From: Bactericera cockerelli
Lineage: Eukaryota > Arthropoda > Insecta > Hemiptera > Triozidae
DNA: 64,000 nt
Direction of reading: 5' to 3'
Assembly (NCBI GenBank): GCA_024516035.1
Contig: CM044964.1
Location: forward strand, 867,410-931,409
The position numbers and the translations under genes were made by a program. This document shows positions 26,586 through 38,071 of this stretch, piece after piece (position 1 is the stretch's first letter; each line of letters begins with the position of its first letter). The notes beneath the pieces were generated by a model. The model searched no databases and was not told where the DNA came from. It saw only the letters and a list, made by a program, of their open reading frames with translations.

Positions 26586-27134
26586 GTATGTATTTAATAT
26601 TTTTGTTAATCAGAGGAGTGACTTCACAGTTATACTCTACTCCGCCTCACTAAAACTCTACACGTCAGGGACCCGAACCCTCGACCTCCAGGTTACGAGT
26701 CCGCTGCTAACTCTCCGTATCTGTTTCCTTCAACACGTTTACTGTGTTAAGTAAACGCTGCACGTGAGTGTCACTTTCACTCCAACTTCGAAAAAAAATA
26801 TCGTCATTTTTTTGCTATAACGCATGTTTTTTGCAGTCGGTCGTGGCGATGTAAATCTTTTCAAATACATAGTATAACGCGTATTTTGACTGTGCTTGCT
26901 ATCGGAAATGAGAAGTTTAGATATGTGCAAAGTGGGGTAGATTTTTTTTCACAGCCTTTTTTATTTCATAGCCATAAAACAGCAGCTATTGTAGACGTTT
27001 GTGGTCTGTGTTTTAGCTTACCCATCTCGTAGCATGGATCATTAACCTCGCCTGGTAATTGGTTACCTTCCAATAAAGATAATTATTAATTTTATCATTT
27101 TTGTGCATTTTTGTGCAATGCCAAATCGTACACT
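26586..27134. other. Unique sequence, fragments of SINE A and D, no gene
   Basis: A short A-head remnant is at 26665-26715 and a D-tail remnant at 26950-27030. Confidence 0.4.
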
Positions 27135-27262
27135 TATGATATTTGAGTTAATCACTTTCGTAATATCACAACTACTCAAACTCGTTTTACTAAATCTAAA
27201 ACGGACTTGAACCACCGATCCCCAGGTTACTAGTCCACTGCCTTATCGATCAAGCTACGATT
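27135..27262 (-). mobile_element. tRNA-derived SINE, family A
   Basis: Reverse 'gtgatattacgaaagtgatt' tail at the left, head 'gtagcttgatcgataaggca' on the reverse strand at the right. Confidence 0.75.
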
Positions 27263-27519
27263 TCATACAGTCAATTATTATCAAAACTACATAGTTCATA
27301 ACTTTATTAAATAGTTATTTATAGATATGTACCTAAGTATTTATGTACATTTTTAAATTTAGTGAGGAATTCTAATTTTTATGATCTTGTTATACAGTAG
27401 GTAGTAATAATTGATTGAAAAATGATATGGCACGAAAAATTAAATTTTCAAGTGCATCTTGGTACCTATAATAATATGTTCAAGTACATTAAACTAAACT
27501 GTAGCCAGCGTGGATATGA

Positions 27520-27640
27520 CAAGTTCAATACACCAGTTCTCGTTCTGGTCACAAAAGTTAAGCAACGTTTAGCGAGGCTTATAAATTCTGGAACCTTAGT
27601 ATTAGATGAGCACACATTAACTAAGTAGTTACTAAGCCTA
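27520..27640 (+). mobile_element. 5S-rRNA-derived SINE, family L
   Basis: 'ccagttctcgttctggtcac' + 'aaaagttaagcaacgtttag' + 'cgagg' follows the 5S order GTTCTCGTCCGATCACCGAAG-TTAAGCAACGTCGGGCG. The end is truncated. Confidence 0.6.
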
Positions 27641-27689
27641 AATCTATGTTTCATTTTAACTTTCCTAATTTTAATTTAGGTATCTACCT

Positions 27690-27930
27690 ATCCAGGTAGG
27701 GATCCGTTGGTTTGAGTCCCACCCAGTGCATTAATTTTTTCTCAATAATTTGAGTTTGTGACCACATAATAATAAGACTCTGAGGGTTAGGTGGTAGAAA
27801 ATGCTTTGAGCATTAACCTCACCTGGTGGTTACCTTCCATTAAAGAGTTTCATTATTATGGTATGATATGCAGGAATATGCAGTATTAACCTCGCCTTGT
27901 GGTTACCTTCCACTAAATAGTGTTGTGAAT
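27690..27930 (+). mobile_element. tRNA-derived SINE, family F, head truncated, tail duplicated
   Basis: 'gtttgagtcccacccagtgc' then 'gaccacataataataagact' and 'cacctggtggttaccttcca'. A second tail piece is at 27880-27920. Confidence 0.7.
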
Positions 27931-28365
27931 TTATTATTACCTATAATACATTTATTCCTAATATTTTTTGTAGGAACATTCCTAAATTGTTTTGTAATCT
28001 GGTGCGAATTTAAAGTACTCCCTGACATCTAACCCCGAATTAGAAGTGAAAAAAAATTGACCCCGCTGGAGTTAAAGGACCCCGCCTGAAGTACATCTGC
28101 TCTCTATCTCTTCGTATTCAAATAAATACTCGCCGTAAACTAGCAAAACTTGAGCAAATAAATAAAAAAACTACTTGAAAAATGTGATTGATATGTTGGA
28201 ATATTCATTAGTCAGGTTATCTCATTGACTTATCAGATAGAGAGGTGTTAGCTGTTTTGCCATAATATACAGGGTTAGTCTTGAATTATCAGATAGAGAG
28301 GTGTTAGCTCTTGAGCCATATACAGGGTGTGACTAAAGACTCCCGGGTATCTCGAGAACCACTTA

Positions 28366-28482
28366 AGTAGTGATGAACTCGAGGCGAGACTTATATTTTG
28401 TCTCGTCTTGTTCATGGCTAAAGTCTCGTCTCGAATTTCTGAGACAAGACGAGAATTGACCACGTCTTGAGTCCATCACTGG
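28366..28482. mobile_element. Small inverted-repeat element (MITE-like)
   Basis: 'agtgatgaactcgaggcgag' at the left, 'gtcttgagtccatcact' at the right. The centre holds two 'gtctcgtct' / 'agacgag' alternations. Confidence 0.5.
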
Positions 28483-28660
28483 ATTGGTAGTCAAGTGGTT
28501 AACGCGCTAGTCTCCTAATCCAAGTAGCGTAGGGATCTGTTGGTTCGAATCCCACCCAGTGTATGCATTTATCCTCATCAATTTGTGACCACATAATAAT
28601 AAGACTGAGTAGTTGCCATCACGAAAGTGATTCACACAAATATGATAACTACATTAATTT
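28483..28660 (+). mobile_element. Chimeric SINE: family F head with family A tail
   Basis: The F head and body run to 'gaccacataataataagact'. At about 28606 the sequence switches to the A tail, 'gagtagttgccatcacgaaa' + 'gtgattcacacaaatatgat'. Confidence 0.75.
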
Positions 28661-28734
28661 GAAGATTGCACAGAAATGTACACACCATTGAGATACTTCT
28701 GTGTTCTTTCCTAACGTTTCTATGGGGCATTACT

Positions 28735-29330
28735 CTTCATTGAATTGAATTGAATTTTATTGTGATAATATACAATATTGTATGAACACAATTGCTTAAA
28801 TCTAATATAATAATAACATTCCAATATAATTTGCTTAATACTAATATTATGATGATAAATTAAAAATTAAAAATTTGAGCGGTAGAGAAAAAGTAGAGAG
28901 AAAGAGTAGGAGGGGGATGTAGGATTGGTCACTCTTAATTGAAACAAGACTGGTAACGCGACTCCGTCTACCAATTCACTCCACTCCTGAAAATTTAGCC
29001 CAAAGAATCGGACACTTCCTGTAGGCTGTAGGGAGACAAATCAAGAAGAAATTTCTTGATTGCAGTTTTAAACTGCTCGGCATGTTCAATTTGTCGGATT
29101 TGGTTGGGTAATTTGTTGAACAGTTTTATTCCTGCACTCAAGTAAGACCTACAGAATAGTCTCACCCCACTAGCCACAATATCGTCCCTTCCCCTGGTGT
29201 TGTACCCATGGATGTCCCTGCTATAAAAGCTCACAAAGCAGCCACCCACACTCACTAGGCCACCCGGAATGGCGTGAATGCAAAAGCGAAGGACCCTGAA
29301 TTGATGCGAAAGGGGTCCGGGGCACAACTA
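28735..29330 (-). pseudogene. LINE 3' end with reverse-transcriptase C-terminus
   Basis: On the reverse strand an open stretch (29327 to 28995) contains IHGYNTRGRDDI, FCRSYLSAGIKLFNKLPNQI and QFKTAIKKFLLD, the classic C-terminal motif set of non-LTR retrotransposon polymerase proteins (YNTR ... G..LFN.LP..I ... FK..(K)..L). It ends in a 3' UTR and a (TTCAA)n-like tail at 28735-28750. It is 5'-truncated near 29330. Confidence 0.75.
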
Positions 29331-29419
29331 CCTGTAATACTTTACTTTCCTTTCTATGAGATAAGGAAAGTAAAAAACCCTCTGTTGGACTGAGAATAAC
29401 CACCATCACAACGGTTCAA

Positions 29420-29690
29420 ATTTGAGTTCGAACCCGCGCGCCGACAAAAATTTGTATTCATAATTTGGTTACAGTTCTTTGTAAGGTATACCTTGCGGTG
29501 CACTCGTGTTGAGTCAGCGCCTAAATGGGAAGTATTGTGTCACTTCTCGTCCATCAGAGGGGAGGCATACTACGGGATGGACAGGCTACAACACAGACTA
29601 CATCCGTTTACAGTAGCTCCTGTTTCATGGCTACGAAGTAAACAAAAACAAGGCTATAAAACACTCATTTTTTTTTTTTTTTTTTAAAGA
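29420..29690 (+). mobile_element. SINE family D, first arm of an inverted pair
   Basis: Head end 'gagttcgaacccgcgcgccg', then 'gacaaaaatttgtattcata' and 'gtcacttctcgtccatcaga' to 'gtttcatggctacgaagtaa' and a poly-T stretch. It faces the next copy tail to tail. Confidence 0.75.
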
Positions 29691-29692
29691 TA

Positions 29693-29985
29693 AGTGTTTC
29701 ACAGCCGTTTTTATTTCGTAGCCATGAAACAGGAGCTACTGTAGACGCTTGTGGTCTGTGTTGTAGCCTACCCATCCCGTAGTATGCCTCCCCTCCGATG
29801 GCGAGAAGTGACACAATACTTCCCAATTAGGTGCTGGGTCAACACGAGCGCACCGGGAAGGTATCCCTTACAAACAATTGTAACCAAATTAAGAATACAA
29901 ATTTTTGTCGGCACTGGGGATCGAACCCAGGACCTTCCGCATGGCAAGCGAGTGCTTAACCACTGAGCTAATCGCGCGCTCTGTT
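29693..29985 (-). mobile_element. SINE family D, second arm of an inverted pair, complete head
   Basis: The reverse strand opens with 'gcgcgattagctcagtggtt' and box B GGTTCGATCCCC; the anticodon-loop-like segment is CTTGCCATG. Other D copies: 32155-32345, 34815-35100, 39520-39795, 44680-45015. Confidence 0.82.
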
Positions 29986-30189
29986 TTTTTTTCTTTTCTT
30001 TTTTAAAGTAGTCACCCCACCAAGCCCTGTCCTTGCTGGACGTTCTTTAACATCAGTGATCTAACAAGAACTAATGTATTCAACAGGCCGGGCCGTATAC
30101 GATAGCTTAAAAAAGACTATTGGGACAGAATCAATGTCAAATAATTAGGCAGGAAAACCAAACTCTAAACCTATAAAATAATAATAATG

Positions 30190-30475
30190 TGTTTCTTTGT
30201 GTTATTATATCACAAGTTTAGTTGGTAGCACAGAATTGTAAGACTTTTCCATATCTTTAATATTCCAATATCTTATTATTTATTATAATTCCCCACTGGT
30301 CGCTGCTAACATTAAAGGAGCTATTCATTTTTCCTTACGAGGTATGAGTGAATCTCGAACACCCAAGTACCTACAGAGTAGAATAAATCCTGCCCGGCTG
30401 GGGATCGAACCCAGGTCACCGTGCGTGCAATGCCTAGCACGCTAACTCGCACTCTGCCACGGTGACTACTCCTAT
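30190..30475 (-). mobile_element. tRNA-derived SINE, family C
   Basis: Full-length layout with its head at the right (reverse 'gtcaccgtggcagagtgcga'). Confidence 0.8.
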
Positions 30476-30654
30476 TGAATAATATAAAACCGATAGTGTA
30501 CTATCTGAAGTACCTATCTGTCAAATTTGTAGGTTACCAATGTCTTGGTATGACGTGTGAAACAGTGAAATATGTGATAAGTAGGTAAAATGTGTATTTT
30601 TGGGACAGAAAGTATCATCCATGCAGGACCAATGGACAATGCATAATTTAATAA

Positions 30655-30920
30655 CATAAGGGTTGGGTGGAAGAGATTGCCATAGGCAATAACCCCGCCC
30701 CGTTAGTCAGGACATAATTTATGTATTTATAAATATTTATTTTTCTATTCTTTTTCCTTTTTATTGTGTATATTGTTTCCATTTTTTCATTGTTATACTT
30801 AATCATTATTTGTATTGTACCTACAATGTAGGTATAATACAAATAAGAAGACATAATAATTATGTAGGTCCTACATATTATGTCTTTTTGTCCAATAAAG
30901 TGTTTTATAATAATAATAAC
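30655..30920 (+). mobile_element. LINE 3' end, family H
   Basis: 'agggttgggtggaagagatt' + 'gccataggcaataaccccgc', an AT-rich 3' UTR with an internal inverted repeat (ctacaatgtagg ... aataatacaaat), then AATAAAG and (ATA)n. Other copies: 51395-51575 (-), 51890-52080 (-), 53190-53370 (+), 53935-54060 (+), 54060-54240 (+). Confidence 0.7.
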
Positions 30921-30924
30921 GCTC

Positions 30925-31110
30925 AATTAGCTTCAGTGGATCAGTGGTGAGATGTTCGCTAACCATGCGGTAGATACCCAAGTCGAATCTCAAATATCAC
31001 CATGTTAAGCTACGTCGAGCTAAGCTAGGGTTTGGATCAAAGTTTCTTTAAAACTGAAAAAAAATTGAATATCTTTAAAAATGTATCATATACGTTCAAA
31101 ATATGTTTAA
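30925..31110. other. tRNA-like relic and AT-rich sequence
   Basis: 'agcttcagtggatcagtggt' ... 'aagtcgaatctcaaat' looks like an old tRNA-SINE head with no recognisable body. Confidence 0.35.
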
Positions 31111-31112
31111 AA

Positions 31113-31151
31113 ACAGTTAAGAGCGCGTTTTTTTAAGGCGCTCTTAACTGT
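31113..31151. repeat. 14-bp perfect hairpin with T-rich loop
   Basis: ACAGTTAAGAGCGC and its reverse complement flank GTTTTTTTAAG. Confidence 0.85.
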
Positions 31152-31249
31152 TCTTTTTCCTTTTTCCAAAACATTTAAAATTGTTGTTTTTTTTTGGTGT
31201 TGTTGTTTTTTTTTGCAACAAACTCATCAATATATATATATAATATAAT

Positions 31250-31538
31250 TATAATGCTTTTTCTTTGTGTTATTATGTCACAATTTTAGTGGGTAGCGCA
31301 GAATCATAGGACTTTACCACGCTAATTTACAATATCTTGTATTATTTTTTTGCCTAAGATTCTGCCACTGGTCGCTGCTTCACATTAAAGCAGCTACTCA
31401 TTTTTCCTCACGAGGTATGAGTGGACCCCGAACATCCAAGTACAGAGCAGAAAAAATCCTCCCCCGCTGGGAATCGAACCCAGGTCACTATATGTGTGCA
31501 ATGCCTAGCGCGCTAACTCGCTCTGCCACAGTGACTAC
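31250..31538 (-). mobile_element. tRNA-derived SINE, family C, with target-site duplication
   Basis: CAAACTCATCA lies on both sides (about 31208 and 31540). Nearly identical to the copies at 41765, 43176 and 47901. Confidence 0.82.
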
Positions 31539-31559
31539 TCAAACTCATCATTAACTTCT

Positions 31560-32150
31560 ACGGAAGCGCATCCGAGAAATGGTCTGCTCCATAAAATTTA
31601 ATCCCTAAGGTCTTCAGGTTCGATTCTTGGCAGCCACCTGTCAAAAGGAATTTATGTGTTCCTCATGTAAATTTATGATCATCGAGTTTGACACATATAC
31701 ATGAATCGTGTGACAAAAGTGTAATTTTAAATCAAACAGTCCTCGATTTATCTCTTTTGATGCATGCTTTGAGATCGAGAAAACAAATAAAAATAAAATA
31801 GGTAAATAAAATTTACATAAAATATAAAAAAGATGAAGAAAATACGTTACCTAAACATGTCTATCTAGGTATCTATCTTTTATTAGATCTGATTATAGTG
31901 GTATTAGTGGTGTATGTCAACATCTAATATGGTCATACACACTACTCTTAATCATATAAATACATAATCTAGAAACAGAATGATTTCTAGTCAATCTAAA
32001 GCAAAAAAGTTGATGCCTCATTTGGCTTGCATTTTTTACCATATTATGTATGTGATCATTACGTGTCATCTAGTTAACTACTAGTGCCGTAATCCCATAA
32101 GTCAAGAATTTGATACTACAAAAAACCATGAGAAAAATCAGATTGTTTTT
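31560..32150. other. Unique AT-rich sequence, no gene
   Basis: No supported feature. Confidence 0.4.
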
Positions 32151-32154
32151 TGTT

Positions 32155-32345
32155 TTAACAGATGAGTGTTTCACAGCCTTTTATATTTCGTAGCCATGAA
32201 ATAGGAGCTACTGTAGACGCTTGTGGTCTATGGTGTAGCCTGCCCATCCCGTAGTATGCCTCCATTGCCTCCCCCTGATGTCCCCCCTGATGGGGGAGAG
32301 GTGACACAATGCTTCCCATTTAGGTGCTGCGTCAACAAATGGGAA
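32155..32345 (-). mobile_element. SINE family D, partial
   Basis: 'gtttcacagccttttatatt' through 'gaggtgacacaatgcttccc'. The head is missing. Confidence 0.65.
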
Positions 32346-32349
32346 GTAT

Positions 32350-32940
32350 TGTGTTTTTTGCCTAATAATAATGAAAATGATGTGCTTTGACGTTCATAAA
32401 GTCTATAAAAAGTTGAAGGAATTTTGTCAACGATTTGAGATGTGTAGTCTGGCAAATAGAAGAATCATGGTGCTATGGTTCCTTCAGTTTTTTTTTTTAA
32501 TTTAGGTGGTTCAACAACAATAGTCATTCATACCGTTTCCAAGTTTAGATCTTTCTAAATAAACCTGATCTCCTAAGGTATAACATAAGAGAGTTAATCC
32601 CCTCTTTGCTATCCTCAAGAGAAGGAGGAGTGGGTAAGGATGCGCAAATAGGGGCATGAACAGGCCAATCCAAGTTGTGTGAAACAGTGAGTAGCACTAC
32701 ACACTGACAATCAGGGGGAGGTTCTTTACGGAATAAGTGATCATGTGTTATCATATCAAAGTATATGTAATACGCATCAATCCGCATCATTCAGCTTTGA
32801 GAGATCAATTACTTCAATCTTAAATTCGGAAAATTAGACCAATTTGAAAATAGTAAAAATCTTTTAAAACACAATTCTGGGATTGAGTCTCTGGATAAGG
32901 GTCTATAAAGAGGAACTGAATCACTATTCTTCTGTGAGAG
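32350..32940. other. Unique sequence, no gene
   Basis: No supported feature. Confidence 0.4.
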
Positions 32941-32944
32941 AGGG

Positions 32945-33092
32945 GTCCGAATTATAATACAGGATTAAAGTTAAGATAAGCCAGACTGTCCCTCAACTCG
33001 GGCTATAGTGTGCTGTGATTGGTTGAAAGTCTGACTTGAGGGCGTGTCTGGCTTATCTTAAATTTAATCCTGTTTCATAATTAAGCCCTACG
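32945..33092. mobile_element. MITE family N
   Basis: The inverted ends contain 'ttaagataagccagac' and 'gtctggcttatctta', and further out 'acaggattaaa' and 'tttaatcctgt'. The centre is 'gggctatagtgtgctgtgat'. Confidence 0.75.
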
Positions 33093-33094
33093 TA

Positions 33095-34080
33095 GCCGTT
33101 TTATTGAAAAATTTATAGTTAAGTTGCTATATTTAAGGAATTGCGAAAATTTGGACCAAAAAGTTCAAAAATAAGGCCTATTACGACTTGCCCATATAGA
33201 ATTTTTAGGGACTTATATTTCAACGAAATTTAGACCAATCAAAAGCCTATTACTCGTCCTCTCGAGACTTGGTTAGGTCTTAAGAACCACCTGTCAAACC
33301 GAATGTATGCATTCCTTATTTAAATTTACGACCATCGGACACACTGTCGGTAAAATAATTTTATTGACAAGTTCAGCTACCGATGATTTTTACGATGGCT
33401 CACTTCTCAACCAGTATATTTGCAAACAAATCTGCAACTCTGCATTTTTTCCGTTTTCTAGGTCGTTTTTTACGAGTGAGGTGTCCTAGAAATGCACCTC
33501 ATAAATCTGGAGGGACCTTCTGATTCCGGTCATATTTATTTATTTATTAGGTATCTTTTTTTTAATTCGGTAAGTTGATTTATAGATCTTTTCACGGTGG
33601 GAAAGGGCGGGGCCAAAATAGAATTCAACAAACGAGGAAATTCTGAGAAATTTATAAAAGTGGCGTCGAAAGATTTCCGGAAATTCATAGCATGTTTTCG
33701 TTTGAATTCGTGAACTTCCCTTTTTGTACTTTCTGTGGGGGTTTGGAATTAATTGTAACAATTTTTTTTACAACTCACTCAAGAACAATAATAAATAAAA
33801 ATAATAAATCCATACTTTAGGTACATTGTAATATTCAACTTTTTACGATTCAATAATCTTTTTCAGTGAAATAATTCCATTGCAAGAAATGCCTTAAGAT
33901 TCGCTTCTCAGAAATCTACAACAAAAAATACCTTTGATTTTCCTTCTCCTTCTTCACAAGTAAAGTGTATTAAAAAAAAAAAAAAAAAAAATTAACATCG
34001 TGCCCTATGTTATTGGTGACAATATTTTTAGGTAAGTGGAAAAATCGGTGTGATAAAAATTGCCACACGCTTTTCAGATG
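33095..34080. other. Unique AT-rich sequence, no gene
   Basis: A-run at 33970-33990. No supported feature. Confidence 0.4.
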
Positions 34081-34084
34081 TTGA

Positions 34085-34282
34085 AAGCACGTAGTTCTCC
34101 CAGGATCACCGAAGTTGAGCAACTTCCAGCGAGGAGCAGACTTCGTGATGAAGGCATTCCGGCCCAATCCAGCTTGGGTGAGGTTAATGTGGGTAGAATT
34201 AATGTGAGTTTCCTGCGAATAGAGGGTAACACTCCCGTCGTGATTTGACCATGCAGTTGAAAGAGACCTAAAAACCAAATTA
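34085..34282 (+). mobile_element. 5S-rRNA-derived SINE, family L
   Basis: The head 'gttctcccaggatcaccgaa' + 'gttgagcaacttccagcgag' matches the 5S internal promoter region. The body 'gggtgaggttaatgtgggta' and 'gcgaatagagggtaacactc' is shared with tRNA-headed family E. Confidence 0.72.
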
Positions 34283-34384
34283 GAAAAAAAAACTTGGCCG
34301 CAAAAAAGATATCACTGATTTATGGGCTAAATTTTTTAAACAGGAATCGTGCAATTTGACTCTGTTTTCAACGATGGTTTTCTG

Positions 34385-34565
34385 AGAAGTTTTTTTTTTT
34401 CATTTGGGTTTAACGTCGCTTTCAGCTACCGGGTCATATCACGACGGGGTGTTACCCTCCATTCGCAGGAAACTCACAAACCTGCTACCCACATAAACCT
34501 CACACAGCCTGAGTGTAGCCTGGAATGGCCAGCATCACTAGGGTTCGAATTTGAATGGTCACCTC
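34385..34565 (-). mobile_element. 5S-SINE family L body, inverted relative to its neighbour
   Basis: The reverse strand reads 'ggtgaccattcaaattcgaa' (a 5S-derived GGGTGACC piece), then 'gcgaatggagggtaacaccc'. Confidence 0.65.
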
Positions 34566-34569
34566 AAGG

Positions 34570-34814
34570 CGGACAATAAAATATATACCTAGTAATAATT
34601 TAATCACCTAGTAATAATTTAATCACAGATGCTTGCAAAGGACACCTTCCCAGCAATCAAGCACCTAAATAGAAATGTGTTACTTATTACTCGCCAATTA
34701 GAGAGGAGGCATGCTACGATTACCACGAGCTGGGTAAGCTACATTGGTAGTGAAGTGATTCAGCCGCTAGTCTGCTAATACATTGGTTCGAGCCCCAACA
34801 AATGCATCAATTTT
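34570..34814. other. SINE debris
   Basis: D-like pieces at 34640-34730 and an F-like head at 34740-34805. Confidence 0.4.
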
Positions 34815-35100
34815 TCGTGTTTCACAGCCGTTTTTTATTTCGTAGACATGAAAAAGGAGCTACTTTAGACGCTTTTGGTCTGTGTTGTAGCTTGCCCATC
34901 CCGTAGTATGCCTCCCCTCTGATGGGTGAAAAGTGACACAATACTTTCCATTTAGGTGCTGGGTCAACCTAAATGGAAGGAATCCCTTACAAACATCTGT
35001 AACCAAATTAAGAATACAATTTTTTGTCGGCACGGGGGACTGAACCCGGGACCTTCCGCATGGCAAGCGAGTGCTTAACCACTGAGCTAATCACGCGCTG
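34815..35100 (-). mobile_element. SINE family D, full length
   Basis: The head at the right reads 'gattagctcagtggttaagc' on the reverse strand. The body resembles 29693-29985. Confidence 0.8.
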
Positions 35101-35104
35101 ATTA

Positions 35105-36170
35105 GCTTTTTTAACGAGCTGCATAGTAATAAAGGGCTCTAAGGTTAGGTGGTAGCAAATGCTTTAATTATTTATTAACCTCATCTAGAGGTTCTCCCAC
35201 TTTGTCGATGGTGTATTGAATATACATTTCGGCCCAACCCAGTCTGGGTGAGTCCAAGTGTTTGGTCTTTTTGTTACCCATCTAAAGAGTGTCTTATCCT
35301 CAGGTACTCCTAGAAAGCCCTTATTAAATTTCTCATTATAGACTACATAATAATATGTATTTAAACAGATTAGTGAAAGTTTATTAAAACTAAAATTCAA
35401 AGTGAGTGTTTGAGTGTACATAATAGGTACCTATATTTACAATTCTACAAATCCACTAAATTTCGTGCATTAAAAAAAACTCACACACATCAAATAACAA
35501 CATTATACTAAGTAGGTACATTACTGATGTGTTTGGCGGCACACATACATAGGTATACATAGGTTTTTTACATATAGAAACTTACTGTCAGTACTTGCAG
35601 TGGTACCAATGTAAAAAAAAACCAAAGCTACCTATATTTTTTTACGATCCCGAAACATGTTTTAAAGATTTATATCGCATGTAGAAATGTTAACACCTAT
35701 AACAAATACTTGATCTTTCTTTTTTAACACCTATTAACACTTAATATTTTTACATTCTATAAGGTAAACTTCGTTTCAATCTTCTTGAAACTTCATTTAG
35801 AATATAGGTGGTACAGTGGTACATAATAATATTTGTACATATATTATGTATTCTATATAATATAGTATAATATAGATTTTATGTAAATAATGTGTATAGA
35901 AAGTGTTGCAACATTCGTGTTTTGCATTTATTTTGCACCTTTCATCTCGCTGATCTCACCATTAAATTTGACCATTAAAAAAAGATCAAATACTTTTACC
36001 GGGTTCATAATTATATTTTATGAACCAACCAGGGGTATTTAATAATAATAATTTAAATGTTCATAATGTCGGTCATCCACATAACTATATTAGGTAAAAA
36101 AAGGGAAACAAGTCAAATTTTGGTATGAACGTTGGTATACTTACTTAATTAAGTATTTGGATGAATTGGA
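35105..36170. other. F-tail relic and unique AT-rich sequence, no gene
   Basis: An F-type tail lies at about 35130-35200. Nothing else is supported. Confidence 0.4.
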
Positions 36171-36174
36171 TGTT

Positions 36175-36345
36175 AATTTAAGTGGCAGAGAATGCCTATG
36201 GCCCGGTTTATAAGACAATTGTAAATTTAAATTAATTTTTTTCTCTATTTTATTTTGTAAATATTGTTAATTTTTTTTTCTCTGTTAATCATTTATTCTT
36301 GATTGTTTTGCATAAAAAATAAAGTGTAAATAAATAATTAAATTT
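36175..36345 (+). mobile_element. LINE 3' end, family I
   Basis: 'aagtggcagagaatgcctat' then AT-rich sequence to 'aataaagtgtaaataaataa'. Confidence 0.6.
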
Positions 36346-37364
36346 AAGAGATTAGGTATAGAAATACTAGTACAAAAAAAAAAAGAAAAAGGAAGTACAA
36401 AAAAAACATAAAAAAAAAAAAAAAAAAATTGCCCGGAAAAAACATCATTTTGTCGGATGTTCATAATATCGAGGTTCTATTGTAGCTGGATCTACAAGGT
36501 GGCGGGCGCATTCGTACTATGGAAGTCGTTGGTTCGAGTCTCAAGTAAAGCAAATATTTACTTCTAACTCTTTGGGAGATGTTCTCTCTCAGCGATATCG
36601 TAGAACTCCTATAATTCTGCGCTACCCACTAAAATTGTGATATAATAACACAAGAAAGACATTATTATCATTAAATTAAAATTTCCAAACAATAAAAAAT
36701 AGACATTAAAAAAATTATAAAATTTACCTTGCAATTAATAAAATATTAGTACAATAATTTTTGTTATTAAATTGCTGTATTCAATTTAACATGCTGCAGC
36801 CACATTCAGTATTCAATCCCTTCTCTTGTTCAATCAATGAAATTAAAGAAAATTTAAGAAAGATATTGGACACTTAAAATTTGTTTTAATTATAAGATAT
36901 AACTATATTTATAAGATCAAACAATTTTACTGTCTTTTTTCTATATACGTACCCATACATAACCTTATTGTAATTTGTTGTATCTTAACTATACATTTAT
37001 TTCAAATAAACATGGGTTTACCCCGTTAATTAATGAAAAAAAAAAATCTCTAATACAATTTATACATACAGGTAGGTACATTCAGTGTTTTATGTATACC
37101 TCGGTATTAAGTAGATATTGAGTAGCCACTTGAGCAATGCAGTAGTTGTGCTATTTACCTACTTATGTCTAAGAAACTGTCACCCGTCACAATTTTATTC
37201 ACGATGAGAGATAATAAAATAGATCAATCTATCTATGTACTTGTACATTGTGACTATATAATTAAACCTACTGATAAAAAAAAATTTCAGTGGATATAAT
37301 TTTATTAACTCTTTCATGCGTTCATGATCGACATAAAAAAAATGGCTAGGAAGGTATCCAGCAG
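36346..37364. other. AT-rich sequence with a tRNA-like relic, no gene
   Basis: 36480-36550 resembles an old A-type head joined to a C-type tail (36590-36660). The rest is unique. Confidence 0.4.
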
Positions 37365-37545
37365 TTGAGGTTATTACTCAATGCATTTTCTAACACCTAA
37401 CCCTCCGAGTCTTATTATTATGTTGTCACAAACTCAAAATCATGAGGAAAATTTCATGCACTGGGTAGGGGGATTCGAACCAACGAATCCCTACGCTACC
37501 TGGACAACCAGACTAGGGCCTTAACCACACCTATACCAGGTATTT
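37365..37545 (-). mobile_element. tRNA-derived SINE, family F
   Basis: The reverse strand carries 'gtagcgtagggattcgttgg' and 'aataataagactcggagggt'. Confidence 0.7.
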
Positions 37546-37739
37546 ATATATTATTATATTATACTTCTACTACATATATGAAAGTGGTACCTATCAAATA
37601 TATAGTTTTCTAGCATAATTATGTAGTTATAATCTGACCTTTGTGGATTGTTCTACACTACTAACTGTCTATTCGACCTTTGATTAAAACTAAATGAGTT
37701 TGACCTGATATCTAAAAAGAGAACTTATCGTCCTGATAA

Positions 37740-37900
37740 TAATTCTGCTCTGTACTCGGATGTTCGTGGTCCACTCATACCTCGTGAGGAAAAATGAGTA
37801 GCTTTAATGTGAACAACTGAACAGCGACCAGTGACGACATTATGCACAAAACAACAACCATTAAAGTTGTAATAAATATAATAACACAAAGAAACACAAT
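37740..37900 (+). mobile_element. SINE family C, head missing
   Basis: 'ctctgtactcggatgttcgt' + 'ggtccactcatacctcgtga' body and 'ataacacaaagaaacac' tail. Confidence 0.65.
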
Positions 37901-38040
37901 TACTTATTTATTATAATTATTTCTGATTCTTTCTCTCACTTTTCTTCAATCTCCCTCTCTTTTGCCTGTCTGTATATCCATCTCTCTTTTTTCTTTATAA
38001 GTAACTATGTATTTCTAGTATATCTTTCTTTCTTACAGGT

Positions 38041-38071
38041 ATAATAACTAAAGGGGGCCCTTTAGTTATTA
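38041..38071. repeat. Hairpin
   Basis: ATAATAACTAAAGGG and CCCTTTAGTTATTAT are exact reverse complements with one base (G) between them. The flanks 37900-38500 are CT- and GA-rich with no gene. Confidence 0.85.

Noticed and set aside
25906..26653. Two overlapping frames of about 225 codons
   Set aside because: They are a by-product of a stop-free 17-bp unit; both are low-complexity and have no gene signals.
28995..29327. Host gene of 110 codons on the - strand
   Set aside because: The motif set is that of a LINE polymerase C-terminus, and it is 5'-truncated.
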